Of a stretch of 40,286 bases of DNA, positions 31,507 through 39,813 are shown piece by piece; within the stretch, counting starts at the first letter, position 1, and the number at the start of each line of letters is the position of its first letter. The stretch spans positions 1 to 40,286 of the forward strand of contig DASZLR010000174.1 in NCBI GenBank assembly GCA_035552275.1. Direction: 5' to 3'. The stretch comes from DASVLX01 sp035552275 (GTDB lineage: Bacteria > Actinomycetota > Actinomycetes > Mycobacteriales > Pseudonocardiaceae). A program made the translations under genes and the position numbers. The notes below the pieces were generated by a model. That model searched no databases, was not told the origin of the DNA, and saw only the letters and a list, made by a program, of their open reading frames with translations.

Positions 31507-31833
31507 ATGGACGACATGCCGACCCGGCCGCCCGATCCGCCGTACTACGCGGTGATCTTCACCTCAACCCGGACGCCCGACGAGGGCGGATATCCAGAGA
31601 CCGCTGAGCGGATGTTCGCCCTCGCGGCCGAGCAACCCGGCTTCCTCGGCGTCGACACCGCGCGCACTCCCGGCGGCCTGGGCATCACCGTGTCGTACTG
31701 GCGCGACGCCGAGTCCATCCGGGCGTGGCGGGCCAACGCCGAACACGCGATCGCCAGACGTGCCGGCCGGGAACGCTGGTACGAGTCGTTCCAGGTGCAC
31801 GTCGCCACCGTGGAACGCGCCTACGGCCGCTGA
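31507..31833 (+). CDS. ABM-domain (antibiotic biosynthesis monooxygenase-like) protein
   Basis: 108 residues; an ATG 9 bases later (MPTRPP) is an alternative start. The dimeric ferredoxin-like fold of the ABM/YgiN family is indicated by YYAVIFTSTRT, ETAERMFALAAEQPGFLGVDTAR, ITVSYWRDAESIRAWRAN and a C-terminal RWYESFQVHVATVERAY. Such proteins are cofactor-free monooxygenases or quinol-handling enzymes; the substrate is unknown. It is 14 bp after cbhK on the same strand. Its 3' end overlaps the convergent gene by 13 bp. Confidence 0.88.
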   Translation: MDDMPTRPPDPPYYAVIFTSTRTPDEGGYPETAERMFALAAEQPGFLGVDTARTPGGLGITVSYWRDAESIRAWRANAEHAIARRAGRERWYESFQVHVATVERAYGR

Positions 31834-32159
31834 CTTCGCTTAGCCTCACGGGTTAGGCGGGCGGTGTAGTCGCGCATCCGCTGCGGGTAGCCGACCAGCG
31901 CGACGTCGTACACCGGAATGCCGATCCGGCGGCCCAGCGCGTACGCCGCCGCCGGCCCGGGCATTCGGCGGCGGGTCCACTCGCCGTCGTGCGCGACCAA
32001 CACCACAGTGTGTTCCGTCACGGTGGTTCGCGGCTCCACGAACGCTTCCACGCCACGCCGCGCGGCGACCCACTGCTCCAGGTACGCCACCGCGCGCGGG
32101 TCCGGTGTCCGCCCGCCGCCGGTCACCCGCCTGCGGCGCCGGGCATTGAACAACCCCAT
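31821..32159 (-). CDS. Conserved hypothetical protein divergent from lpdA
   Basis: 112 residues. A basic N-terminus (MGLFNARRRRRVTGGG) is followed by PDPRAVAYLEQWVAARRGVEAFVEPRTTVTEHTVVLVAHDGEWTRRRM and GIPVYDVALVGYPQRMRDYTARL. GGAGGA lies 8 bases before the ATG. Homologues stand beside lpdA in many actinomycetes, as I recall from Streptomyces, but no function is assigned. The globular part looks like an alpha/beta fold with no catalytic motif. It shares a 186-bp divergent region with lpdA that contains a strong hairpin. Confidence 0.85.
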   Translation of the reverse strand: MGLFNARRRRRVTGGGRTPDPRAVAYLEQWVAARRGVEAFVEPRTTVTEHTVVLVAHDGEWTRRRMPGPAAAYALGRRIGIPVYDVALVGYPQRMRDYTARLTREAKRSQRP

Positions 32160-32179
32160 CGGTGCGTTCCTCCTTCACG

Positions 32180-32210
32180 GGGACAACGAACGAGACCCGT
32201 CCGTTGTCCC
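32180..32210. promoter_or_regulatory. 13-bp inverted repeat between 32159 gene and lpdA
   Basis: GGGACAACGAACG (32180-32192) and CGTCCGTTGTCCC (32198-32210) pair over 13 positions with one mismatch around a 5-base loop. It is 21 bp before the ATG of the leftward gene, just outside its ribosome binding site, and ~136 bp before lpdA. The genes diverge, so an operator or leader hairpin is more likely than a terminator. Confidence 0.55.
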
Positions 32211-32345
32211 GCGGCTCGTCGGCAGGCGGCTGTAGCGCCTGTCACGCCGATCAGCCCGCTGCGCGAGAATGCCGCGGCGAGTGACAAGATGGCGTGTGCT
32301 GGCGTGCCCGACCGGCGCGTATTGGCGACAACCGTTGGAGGAATC

Positions 32346-33713
32346 GTGACCGACGCCGACCTGGTGATCCTCGGCGGCGGGTCGGGTGGCTACGCCTGCG
32401 CGTTCCGCGCGGCCGAGCTGGGCCTGTCCGTCGTGCTCATCGAGAAGGACAAGCTCGGGGGAACCTGTCTGCACCGCGGCTGTATCCCCACCAAGGCGCT
32501 GCTGCACGCGGCGGAGGTCGCCGACTACGCCCGTGAGGGCGATCACCTCGGCGTCAAGTCCTCGTTGGAGGGCATCGACATCGCCGGCGTCAACTCCTAC
32601 AAGGACGGCGTCGTCGCCAAGATGTACAAGGGCTTGCAGGGCTTGGCCGCCGCCAACAAGGTCAACGTCGTCGCGGGCGCCGGCACCTTCGTCGCGCCGA
32701 ACACCGTCGAGGTCAACGGCGAGCGGTACACCGGCAAGAACGTGGTGCTGGCCACCGGCTCGTACTCGAAGTCGTTGCCCGGCCTGGACATCGGCGGCCG
32801 GATCATCACCAGCGAGCAGGCGCTGAACCTGGATTACGTGCCGGACAGGGCGATCGTGCTCGGCGGCGGTGTGATCGGCGTCGAGTTCGCCAGCGTGTGG
32901 CGCTCCTTCGGCGCCCAGGTCACCATCGTGGAGGCGCTGCCCCGGCTGGTGCCGCTGGAGGACGAGTCCTCCTCCAAGCAGGTCGAGCGGGCGTTCCGGC
33001 GGCGCAACATCGCGTTCAAGACCGGCGTCCGGTTCACCGGCGCGACCCAGAGCGACAGCGGCGTGTCGGTCAGCCTGGAGAACGGCGAGACGCTGGAAGC
33101 CGACGTGCTGCTGGTCGCCGTCGGCCGCGGCCCGAACACCGCCGGCCACGGCTACGAGCAGGCCGGCCTGCGGATGGACCGCGGCTTCGTGCTCACCGAC
33201 GATCGGCTGCGCACCAACCTGCCCGGCGTCTACGCGGTCGGCGACATCGTGCCCGGCCTGCAGCTGGCGCACCGCGGCTTCGCGCACGGCATCTTCGTCG
33301 CCGAGGACATCGCGGGCCTCAACCCGCGCCCGGTCGACGACATCGGCATCCCGAAGGTCACCTACTGCAACCCCGAGGTCGCCTCGGTCGGCCTGACCGA
33401 AGCCGCCGCCAAGGAGAAGTACGGCCCGGGTGTGCAGACCTACAACTACTCCCTCGCCGGCAACGGCAGGTCGGTCATCCTGGGCACCCAGGGCGCGGTC
33501 AAGCTGGTCAAGGCGCCGGACGGGCCGGTGGTCGGCATCCACATGGTCGGCGAGCGGGTCGGCGAACTGATCGGCGAGGCCCAGTTGATCGTGAACTGGG
33601 AGGCGTACCCGGAGGACGTGGCCCCGTTGATCCACGCCCACCCGACCCAGACCGAGGCTCTCGGCGAGGCACACCTCGCCCTGGCCGGCAAGCCGCTGCA
33701 CGTCCACGGCTGA
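32346..33713 (+). CDS. lpdA: Dihydrolipoyl dehydrogenase (E3)
   Basis: 455 residues. It reoxidises dihydrolipoyl groups on E2 proteins and reduces NAD. FAD-binding VILGGGSGGYACAFRA, the redox disulfide Cys41-Cys46 (GGTCLHRGCIPTK), the NAD site VLGGGVIGVEFASVWRSFG, and the C-terminal base-acid pair in HAHPTQTEALGEAH are all present. The GTG at 32346 has GGAGGA upstream; a longer frame exists but runs through the divergent promoter region. It lies 52 bp before sucB and is probably co-transcribed. It is expected to serve the 2-oxoglutarate and pyruvate dehydrogenase complexes. Confidence 0.97.
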   Translation: MTDADLVILGGGSGGYACAFRAAELGLSVVLIEKDKLGGTCLHRGCIPTKALLHAAEVADYAREGDHLGVKSSLEGIDIAGVNSYKDGVVAKMYKGLQGLAAANKVNVVAGAGTFVAPNTVEVNGERYTGKNVVLATGSYSKSLPGLDIGGRIITSEQALNLDYVPDRAIVLGGGVIGVEFASVWRSFGAQVTIVEALPRLVPLEDESSSKQVERAFRRRNIAFKTGVRFTGATQSDSGVSVSLENGETLEADVLLVAVGRGPNTAGHGYEQAGLRMDRGFVLTDDRLRTNLPGVYAVGDIVPGLQLAHRGFAHGIFVAEDIAGLNPRPVDDIGIPKVTYCNPEVASVGLTEAAAKEKYGPGVQTYNYSLAGNGRSVILGTQGAVKLVKAPDGPVVGIHMVGERVGELIGEAQLIVNWEAYPEDVAPLIHAHPTQTEALGEAHLALAGKPLHVHG

Positions 33714-33765
33714 GCACACACTGCTGAGCACATACTTCAGGCACGAGCACGAGGAGTCAGCGCAC

Positions 33766-35550
33766 ATGGCCTTCTCCGTCCAGATGCCCGCCCTCGGTGA
33801 GAGCGTCACCGAGGGCACCGTCACCCGCTGGCTGAAGCAGGAGGGTGACAGCGTCGAGGTGGACGAACCGCTGCTGGAGGTGTCCACCGACAAGGTGGAC
33901 ACCGAGATCCCCTCCCCCGCCGCCGGCACCCTGCAGAAGATCGTGGTGCGGGAGGACGAGACGGTCGAGGTGGGCGCCGAGCTGGCGGTGATCGGCGACG
34001 CGGCCGGCGGCAACGGCACGCCATCAGCCCAGCCGGCCCAGTCGACTCAGCCACCGGCACCGGAACCTGCCGCGCCGCAACAACAACCGCGACAACAGCA
34101 GCCGCAGGAACCCGCCTACGCCCCGCCAGCCGCGTCCGCTCCCCCGGCGCCGACAGCCGTACCGTCGGCACCGGCCGCCGGCACCCCGGTCACCATGCCG
34201 GCGCTGGGCGAGAGCGTCACCGAGGGCACCGTCACCCGCTGGCTGAAGGCTGTCGGCGACAGCGTCGAAGTGGACGAACCGCTGCTGGAGGTGTCCACCG
34301 ACAAGGTGGACACCGAGATCCCGTCGCCGGTGGCCGGTGTGGTGCTGGAAATCAGCGCCGGCGAGGACTCGACCGTCGAGGTCGGCGGCCAGCTCGCGGT
34401 GATCGGCAGCGCGAACGCGGCACCGGCCCAACCGGCCGCCCCAGCGCAGCCCGCACCGCCGGCTGCTCCCGCGCCGACCCCGCAGTCCGTCTGGCAGCCG
34501 CCAGAGTCCACGCCCGCCCCCGCTCCAACGCCGGCGCCGGCGCCAACGCCAACGCCCGCGCCAGCCCAGCAGCCAGCACCGGTCGCGACCGCCCCCACCG
34601 AGGACAGCTCGAACGGCGCCGCGCCGTACGTGACCCCGCTGGTGCGCAAGCTGGCCACCGAGAACAGCATCGACCTGGCCGCGGTCAAGGGCAGTGGCGT
34701 TGGCGGCCGGATCCGCAAGCAGGACGTGCAGGCGGCGATCGACACGGCCAAGCGGCCGGCTCCGGCGGCCGCTGCGCCATCGGCCGTGCCCGCCACCCCG
34801 GTCGCGGTGTCCGCTGAGGTCGCGGCGCTGCGGGGGACGACCCAGAAGCTGACCCGGCTGCGCCAGATCGTCGCCCAGCGCACCCGCGAGTCGTTGCAGG
34901 TCTCCGCGCAGCTGACCCAGGTGGTCGAGGTCGACGTCACCCGGATCGCCAAGCTCCGCGCACAGGCCAAAGTGGACTTCGAGCGGCGGGAGGGCGTGAA
35001 GCTCACCTTCCTGCCGTTCTTCGCCAAGGCCACCGTCGAGGCGCTGAAGCAGCACCCGAAGCTGAACGCGTCGATCGACGAGGAAGCCAAGCAGGTCACC
35101 TACTTCGGCGCCGAGCACCTGGGTATCGCGGTGGACACCGAGCGCGGCCTGCTCAACGCGGTGATCCACAACGCCGGCGACCTGAACCTCGCCGGCCTGG
35201 CGCACAAGATCGCTGATCTCGCCGCGCGCACCAGGGCCAACAAGGTCACCCCGGAGGAGCTGTCCGGCGGCACGTTCTCGCTGACCAACCTGGGCAGCAA
35301 CGGCGCGCTGTTCGACACGCCGATCATCCAGCAGCCGCAGGTCGGCATCCTCGGCGTCGGCGTGGTGGTGAAGCGGCCGGTGGTGGTCACCGACGAGAAC
35401 GGCGACGACACGATCGCGATCCGCTCCATGGCCTACCTGGCGCTCACCTACGACCACCGACTGGTGGACGGGGCGGACGCCGGCCGGTTCCTGACCACGG
35501 TCAAGAACCGGTTGCAGGAAGGCTCCTTCGACGCCGCCCTCGGTCTGTAG
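33766..35550 (+). CDS. sucB: 2-oxoacid dehydrogenase E2 with two lipoyl domains
   Basis: 594 residues. Two lipoyl domains (about 1-78 and 140-216) carry lipoylated Lys43 and Lys180 in VSTDKVDTE. Pro/Ala-rich linkers separate them from a peripheral-subunit binding domain (about 285-325; YVTPLVRKLATENSIDL) and a catalytic acyltransferase domain (about 350-594) with the active site HRLVDGADAGRF. The ATG has GAGGAG 9 bases upstream. In actinobacteria this protein (DlaT/SucB) is often annotated as dihydrolipoyl transsuccinylase but serves the pyruvate complex in mycobacteria, so the acyl specificity is left open. E3 precedes it; lipB and lipA follow. Confidence 0.94.
   Translation: MAFSVQMPALGESVTEGTVTRWLKQEGDSVEVDEPLLEVSTDKVDTEIPSPAAGTLQKIVVREDETVEVGAELAVIGDAAGGNGTPSAQPAQSTQPPAPEPAAPQQQPRQQQPQEPAYAPPAASAPPAPTAVPSAPAAGTPVTMPALGESVTEGTVTRWLKAVGDSVEVDEPLLEVSTDKVDTEIPSPVAGVVLEISAGEDSTVEVGGQLAVIGSANAAPAQPAAPAQPAPPAAPAPTPQSVWQPPESTPAPAPTPAPAPTPTPAPAQQPAPVATAPTEDSSNGAAPYVTPLVRKLATENSIDLAAVKGSGVGGRIRKQDVQAAIDTAKRPAPAAAAPSAVPATPVAVSAEVAALRGTTQKLTRLRQIVAQRTRESLQVSAQLTQVVEVDVTRIAKLRAQAKVDFERREGVKLTFLPFFAKATVEALKQHPKLNASIDEEAKQVTYFGAEHLGIAVDTERGLLNAVIHNAGDLNLAGLAHKIADLAARTRANKVTPEELSGGTFSLTNLGSNGALFDTPIIQQPQVGILGVGVVVKRPVVVTDENGDDTIAIRSMAYLALTYDHRLVDGADAGRFLTTVKNRLQEGSFDAALGL
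33795..34330 (+). repeat. Internal duplication encoding the two lipoyl domains
   Basis: About 125 bp encoding the first lipoyl domain core (from about 33795) recurs at +411 bp (137 codons) with very few differences; the section around GAGCGTCACC is identical from 33801 and 34212. The near identity at synonymous positions suggests recent duplication or gene conversion between the domains, since protein selection alone would let third positions drift. Confidence 0.8.
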
Positions 35551-35579
35551 CGCCGGCCCGCAGCGAAAGGTGACGCGCA

Positions 35580-35609
35580 CCCGCGATTCCCGGCTCCGGG
35601 AATCGCGGG
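35580..35609 (+). terminator. 14-bp hairpin after sucB
   Basis: CCCGCGATTCCCGG (35580-35593) pairs perfectly with CCGGGAATCGCGGG (35596-35609); only CT lies between, so the innermost pairs probably open into the loop. It starts 29 bp after the sucB stop and ends 20 bp before the next start, with no U-tract. It is the expected end of lpdA-sucB transcription. Confidence 0.7.
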
Positions 35610-35629
35610 CGACGCGCGGGTGAACCACC

Positions 35630-36532
35630 ATGACATCCATGCGCATCGTGCTCGCGGGCTCCTCCGGGCTGATCGGCTCGGCACTGGCGCCCGAACTCAG
35701 CCGGGCGGGACACACCGTTCTGCGGCTGGTCCGGCGTGCGCCCCAGGCCGCGGACGAGCGCCGCTGGGACCCGCCGGCCGGGCGCATCGAGCCGGGGGCC
35801 CTGGACGGCGCGGACGCGGTGATCAACCTGTGCGGCGCGGGCATCGGCGACGCGCGGTGGACCGAGGCGCGCAAGCAGCAGCTGCGGGACAGCCGCGAGA
35901 CGCCGACCGAGGTGCTGGCCGCCGCCGTGGCCGAACACCGGATTCCGGTGCTGGTCAACGCATCCGCGGTGGCCTTCTACGGCGACACCGGCGACCGCGC
36001 GGTGGACGAGACCGCGCCGGCCGGCGACACGTTCCTGGCCCGGCTGTGCCGGGACTGGGAAGCGGGCACGGTGGCGGCGACAGCCGCGGGCGCGCGGGTG
36101 GCGCTGCTGCGGACCGGCCTGGTGCTGGCCGGCCGGGGTGGCCTGTTCGGTCGGCTGCGGCCGTTGTTCGCGGCCGGTCTGGGCGGCCGGCTGGGCGGCG
36201 GCGCCCAGTTCTGGCCCTGGATCTCGCTTGCCGACGTGCTTTCCGCGATCCGGTACGTGACCGAGCACGCCACGCTGTCCGGGCCGGTGAACCTGACCGG
36301 GCCGGCCCCGGTGACCAATGCCGAGTTCACCAGGACCCTCGGCGAGCTGATGCGCCGGCCGGCGCCGTGGGCGGTGCCGGGGTTCGCGCTCAAGCCGGTG
36401 TTCGGCATCCAACTGGTCGACGAGTTGATGTTGATCAGCCAGCGGGTGCTGCCGAAAGTGCTGCTGCGGGACGGTTTCGCCTTCGCCCACTCGTCGCTGC
36501 GGGACGCACTGGCCGCCGCGCTCGCGAGATAG
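35630..36532 (+). CDS. TIGR01777-family NAD-dependent epimerase
   Basis: 300 residues; an ATG 9 bases downstream (MRIVLAG) is an alternative start. Extended short-chain dehydrogenase fold: nucleotide-binding VLAGSSGLIGSALAPEL, VINLCGAGIGDARWTEARKQQL, the SDR active-site region NASAVAFYG, and ISLADVLSAIRYV, with the family's C-terminal PAPWAVPGFALKPVFG. A homologue stands between dlaT and lipB in mycobacteria (Rv2216). The substrate is unknown. The stop is 20 bp before lipB. Confidence 0.92.
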   Translation: MTSMRIVLAGSSGLIGSALAPELSRAGHTVLRLVRRAPQAADERRWDPPAGRIEPGALDGADAVINLCGAGIGDARWTEARKQQLRDSRETPTEVLAAAVAEHRIPVLVNASAVAFYGDTGDRAVDETAPAGDTFLARLCRDWEAGTVAATAAGARVALLRTGLVLAGRGGLFGRLRPLFAAGLGGRLGGGAQFWPWISLADVLSAIRYVTEHATLSGPVNLTGPAPVTNAEFTRTLGELMRRPAPWAVPGFALKPVFGIQLVDELMLISQRVLPKVLLRDGFAFAHSSLRDALAAALAR

Positions 36533-36552
36533 GTCGAGGTAGTGTCGAGATC

Positions 36553-37311
36553 GTGACGGACAGCATCTTGGGGCGAGCCAGCGTCTCCTGCCGCGCCGGC
36601 GCCGACCCGGTCGACGTCCGCTCGCTGGGCACTGTCGGCTACGCGCCGACCTGGGATCTGCAGCGCGAGCTGGCCGCCGCGCGGGCCGCCGACGAGATCC
36701 CGGACACCCTCCTGCTGCTGGAACACCACTCCGTCTACACCGCGGGCAAGCGCACCGAGCCCGAGGACCGGCCGACCGACGGCACCCCGGTGATCGACGT
36801 GGACCGGGGCGGCAAGATCACCTGGCACGGCCCCGGACAGCTGGTGGGCTATCCGATCGTCAAGCTGGCCGAGCCGATCGACGTGGTCAACTACGTGCGC
36901 CGGATCGAGGAGGCGCTGATTCGGGTCTGCGGTCAACTCGGACTGGCCACCGGCCGGGTGGCGGGGCGCAGCGGGGTGTGGCTGGCCGCCGACGAGGCGC
37001 GCCCGGAGCGCAAGATCGCCGCGATCGGGCTGCGCGTGCAGCGCGGCGTGAGCATGCACGGCTTCGAGATCAACTGCGACGCCGACCTGGCCGCGTTCGG
37101 CAAGATCATCCCGTGTGGCATTCGGGACGCCGGCGTGACCTCGCTGTCCGCCGAACTGGGCCGGGACGTGCCGGTGGCCGAGGTGCTGCCGCTGGCGCGG
37201 GAGGCGATGCTGGACGTGCTGGACGGCCGACTGGCGGTCCGCGAACATCCGGTGCGCCCGCACGCGCCGCAGGCCGCCGGCATCACGTTCGCCCTGTCCC
37301 AGCCCAGTTAG
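36553..37311 (+). CDS. lipB: Octanoyltransferase (lipoyl synthesis step 1)
   Basis: 252 residues from GTG 36553. It moves octanoyl from acyl-carrier protein to lipoyl domains or GcvH. The RGGKITWHGPGQLVGYP box is at 85-101, and the catalytic pair is Lys154 (ERKIAAIGLRV) and Cys188 (KIIPCGI), the residues that hold the thioester intermediate. GAGGT and CGAGA upstream are weak ribosome binding sites. Its natural partner lipA is 1.4 kb downstream, separated by a TetR gene on the other strand and a hypothetical gene. Its substrates include the E2 protein of this window. Confidence 0.95.
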   Translation: MTDSILGRASVSCRAGADPVDVRSLGTVGYAPTWDLQRELAAARAADEIPDTLLLLEHHSVYTAGKRTEPEDRPTDGTPVIDVDRGGKITWHGPGQLVGYPIVKLAEPIDVVNYVRRIEEALIRVCGQLGLATGRVAGRSGVWLAADEARPERKIAAIGLRVQRGVSMHGFEINCDADLAAFGKIIPCGIRDAGVTSLSAELGRDVPVAEVLPLAREAMLDVLDGRLAVREHPVRPHAPQAAGITFALSQPS

Positions 37312-37321
37312 CCGGCCACAC

Positions 37322-38011
37322 TCAACTCGCCACGACGCCGTTCTCGCCCCGGGCGCGGCCGGCGTTGCCACGGCTGACCTGGTGTCCGCCGGGTCCGCTT
37401 AACACGGCGGCCGGGTGCTTGCGCATGCTTTCCAGCATCCGGACGATGGTGCCGGCGACCTCGGCGTTGGCCTTCTTCTGGTCCTCCGCGCCGGCGATCA
37501 TGATCGCGCCCGCGGACAACGCGCCGAACAACAGCCGGGACATCGCCTCGATCGGCAGCGGCTCGATCTCGCCGGCGTCGATCAGCCCCTGCAGTCCGGC
37601 GCGGAGCAGCCCGAAGCTGAAGTGCTCCTCGGCTTCCCGCCAGCGTTCCCAGCCCATCACCACGGGCGCCTCGTTGATGACGATCCGCTGGTAGGCCGGG
37701 TCCAGGCAGACCCGGAACCACTGCCGCAGGCCGGTCGTGGCGCGCTCCCAGGCGCCGCCGGGGCCGACCACGATCTCGGCGATCTTGCTCATGGTGCTGC
37801 GCTCGACGGCGTCGAACGCAGCCTCGAAGAGGGCCTGTTTGCCGCTGAAATGGTGGTACAGCGCGCCCTTCGTCACGCGCGCTCGTTTGGCCACCTCGTC
37901 CAGCGAGGTGGCCGCGTAGCCGCGTTTCGTGAAGAGCTCGACGGCACTGTCCACCAGGGCCTGCCTGGTGGACTCCGAATACTCCAAACGCCGGGACCGC
38001 ACTGTCACCAC
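37322..38011 (-). CDS. TetR-family transcriptional regulator
   Basis: 229 residues from GTG 38011, preferred because AAGG lies 8 bases upstream and the DNA-binding domain then starts near residue 12; in-frame GTGs at 38017 and 38008 are close alternatives, and the frame is open 102 bases further. The HTH is at about 35-55 (TSLDEVAKRARVTKGALYHHF). The C-terminal ligand domain resembles the AcrR-like group with WGERWREAEEHFSFG-type helices. The ligand is unknown. Two matching operator-like sites lie directly upstream, suggesting autorepression and control of the divergent gene at 38176. It converges on lipB with a 10-bp gap. Confidence 0.92.
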   Translation of the reverse strand: MVTVRSRRLEYSESTRQALVDSAVELFTKRGYAATSLDEVAKRARVTKGALYHHFSGKQALFEAAFDAVERSTMSKIAEIVVGPGGAWERATTGLRQWFRVCLDPAYQRIVINEAPVVMGWERWREAEEHFSFGLLRAGLQGLIDAGEIEPLPIEAMSRLLFGALSAGAIMIAGAEDQKKANAEVAGTIVRMLESMRKHPAAVLSGPGGHQVSRGNAGRARGENGVVAS

Positions 38012-38027
38012 GCTCACAACCTTACGA

Positions 38028-38085
38028 CATACCGCGAGTACGTACCCATGGTATGTTCTGAGTAGGTTCCATACCGAGAGTATGG
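38028..38085. promoter_or_regulatory. Paired TetR-type operator candidates
   Basis: CATACCGAGAGTATG (38070-38084, within CCATAC-CGAGA-GTATGG) is a perfect palindrome with a 5-bp centre. A second copy, CATACCGCGAGTACG, lies at 38028-38042 with 13 of 15 bases matching and a 42-bp offset, four helical turns. Further GGTATG boxes occur at about 38049 and 38097. The sites sit between the tetR start and the divergent start at 38176, the classical place for autoregulated TetR operators. Confidence 0.65.
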
Positions 38086-38175
38086 ACCGAACCAAGGGTA
38101 TGACACACGTCACGCCAGTAAGGGGAACGTGATGCGTGAGTCGCGGAGAACGAAGGAATCGACGGAGGAGGGCAC

Positions 38176-38703
38176 ATGAGCTGGGATCGCTTCTACCGTC
38201 GCCGGGACGCCATCAACACGGTGCTGGCCGCCGCCAAGCGGAACCCGGAGGCGGGCCTGCCGTTCGAAGAACTGCCCGAAGTCACCGAAGTCTTCGACAG
38301 TCGCGAGGAACTTGCTCTCGCGTTGCAGTACAAGTGGTCGCAACTGTTGAGCGGCCGGATCAACCTGGCCCTGTCCGACGCGGAACAGGGCGCCGAGGTC
38401 GACCATGTGGAGGCCGTGTCGGCGGCCTGGCGCGCGACCGCGATCGGTCATCCGGCGCTGCGCCGCGTGTTGGACGACTACGCCATTGAGGGCGGGCCGA
38501 AGTTCCAGGCGGGGCTGCGGGGCGAGCAGTGCATGCTTGCGCTGGCCGCCGGCCTGGCCAACTCGGCCGAGTCCACGCAGGAGATCAACCGGATCGGCGA
38601 GGCGTTCCTGCGGCTGATCCGCAGCACGCCGGAGCAGGCCGTGCCGCGGCGCCGCAGCCCGGTCGAACAGTTGCTGCGCAAGCTGGCCGCCACATCGTCG
38701 TGA
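38176..38703 (+). CDS. Conserved hypothetical helical protein
   Basis: 175 residues, predicted all-helical and soluble, with no signal peptide. It opens MSWDRFYRRRDAINTVLAAAKRN, then has LPEVTEVFDSREELALALQYKWSQLLSGRINLAL and VEAVSAAWRATAIGHPALRRVLDDY. The ATG has GGAGGAGGG upstream. No family with a known function is recognised. It is divergent from the TetR gene across a region with two operator-like repeats, so it is the likely regulated target. It ends 61 bp before lipA; whether lipA is read from the same transcript is open. Confidence 0.85.
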   Translation: MSWDRFYRRRDAINTVLAAAKRNPEAGLPFEELPEVTEVFDSREELALALQYKWSQLLSGRINLALSDAEQGAEVDHVEAVSAAWRATAIGHPALRRVLDDYAIEGGPKFQAGLRGEQCMLALAAGLANSAESTQEINRIGEAFLRLIRSTPEQAVPRRRSPVEQLLRKLAATSS

Positions 38704-38764
38704 GCACACCGTCGTGACGCTGGTCATCGGGTTCTGACCAGCGGCCCAGCGTAGGGTGGCAGTC

Positions 38765-39766
38765 GTGACGGTTGCGCCGGACGGACGAAGGTTGCTGCGC
38801 CTGGAAGTGCGCAACAGCCAGACGCCGATCGAGAAGAAGCCCTCGTGGATCAGGACCCGGGCCAAGATGGGCCCGGAGTACACCGAGCTGAAGCGGTTGG
38901 TGCACAACGAAGGTCTGCACACCGTGTGCGAGGAAGCTGGGTGTCCCAACATCTACGAGTGTTGGGAGGACCGCGAGGCGACCTTCCTGATCGGCGGCGA
39001 CCAGTGCACCCGGCGCTGTGATTTCTGCCAGATCGACACCGGCCGCCCGGCCGCGTTGGACCGCACCGAACCGCGCAAGGTCGCCGAGTCGGTGCGCGCG
39101 ATGGGCCTGCGCTACGCCACGGTGACCGGGGTGGCCCGGGACGATCTGCCCGACGGCGGCGCTTGGCTGTACGCCGAGACCGTGCGGGAGATCAACCGGG
39201 CCAACCCCGGCACTGGCGTGGAGTTGCTGATCCCGGACTTCAACGCCGAGCCGGAGCAACTCGCCGAGGTGTTCGGCGCGCGGCCGGAAGTGTTGGCGCA
39301 CAACCTGGAGACGGTGCCGCGGATCTTCAAGTCGATCCGGCCGGCGTTCCGGTACGACCGCTCGTTGTCCGTGCTGACGGCGGCACGCGAGGCCGGGTTG
39401 GTCACCAAGTCGAACCTGATCCTCGGTATGGGCGAGACGCCGGACGAGGTCGGCGCGGCGATGCGGGACCTGCACGACGCCGGCTGCGAGATCCTGACCA
39501 TCACCCAGTACCTGCGGCCGTCGGCGCGGCACCATCCGGTCGACCGGTGGGTCAAGCCGGAGGAGTTCGTGGCGCACCAGGAAACCGCCGAGCGGATCGG
39601 CTTCTCCGGCGTGATGGCCGGGCCGCTGGTGCGCTCGTCCTACCGGGCGGGCCGGCTGTACGCGCAGGCCATGGCGCACCGCGGCGAGCCGGTTCCGGAA
39701 AACCTGGCGCACCTCGCCGCCGCCGGCCCCGCCGCCCAGGAAGCCACCTCCCTACTGGCCCGCTGA
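38765..39766 (+). CDS. lipA: Lipoyl synthase
   Basis: 333 residues from GTG 38765; a GTG 9 bases upstream is an alternative, since AGGGTGG precedes both. It is a radical SAM enzyme that inserts two sulfurs into octanoyl groups. The auxiliary cluster ligands are Cys55, Cys60 and Cys66 (CEEAGCPNIYEC). The radical SAM cluster is CTRRCDFC at 81-88. The C-terminal conserved serine that caps the auxiliary cluster is in PLVRSSYRAG. It needs Fe-S delivery (cf. erpA) and acts after LipB. A strong hairpin follows after 13 bp. Confidence 0.97.
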   Translation: MTVAPDGRRLLRLEVRNSQTPIEKKPSWIRTRAKMGPEYTELKRLVHNEGLHTVCEEAGCPNIYECWEDREATFLIGGDQCTRRCDFCQIDTGRPAALDRTEPRKVAESVRAMGLRYATVTGVARDDLPDGGAWLYAETVREINRANPGTGVELLIPDFNAEPEQLAEVFGARPEVLAHNLETVPRIFKSIRPAFRYDRSLSVLTAAREAGLVTKSNLILGMGETPDEVGAAMRDLHDAGCEILTITQYLRPSARHHPVDRWVKPEEFVAHQETAERIGFSGVMAGPLVRSSYRAGRLYAQAMAHRGEPVPENLAHLAAAGPAAQEATSLLAR

Positions 39767-39779
39767 CGACCGACACACG

Positions 39780-39813
39780 AACAGCCCTGTTGGACACTTC
39801 CAACAGGGCTGTT
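39780..39813 (+). terminator. 15-bp hairpin after lipA, overlapping the next promoter
   Basis: AACAGCCCTGTTGGA (39780-39794) pairs perfectly with TCCAACAGGGCTGTT (39799-39813) around a 4-base loop, 13 bp after the lipA stop. The right arm is followed by TTGTATGAT rather than a T-run. The inner TGTTGGA/TCCAACA part also looks like an operator for the downstream gene, so it may serve both purposes. Confidence 0.75.

Noticed and set aside
31989..32345. Upstream extension of the lpdA frame
   Set aside because: It runs through the divergent gene and hairpin; GGAGGA and the canonical FAD-binding start support GTG 32346.
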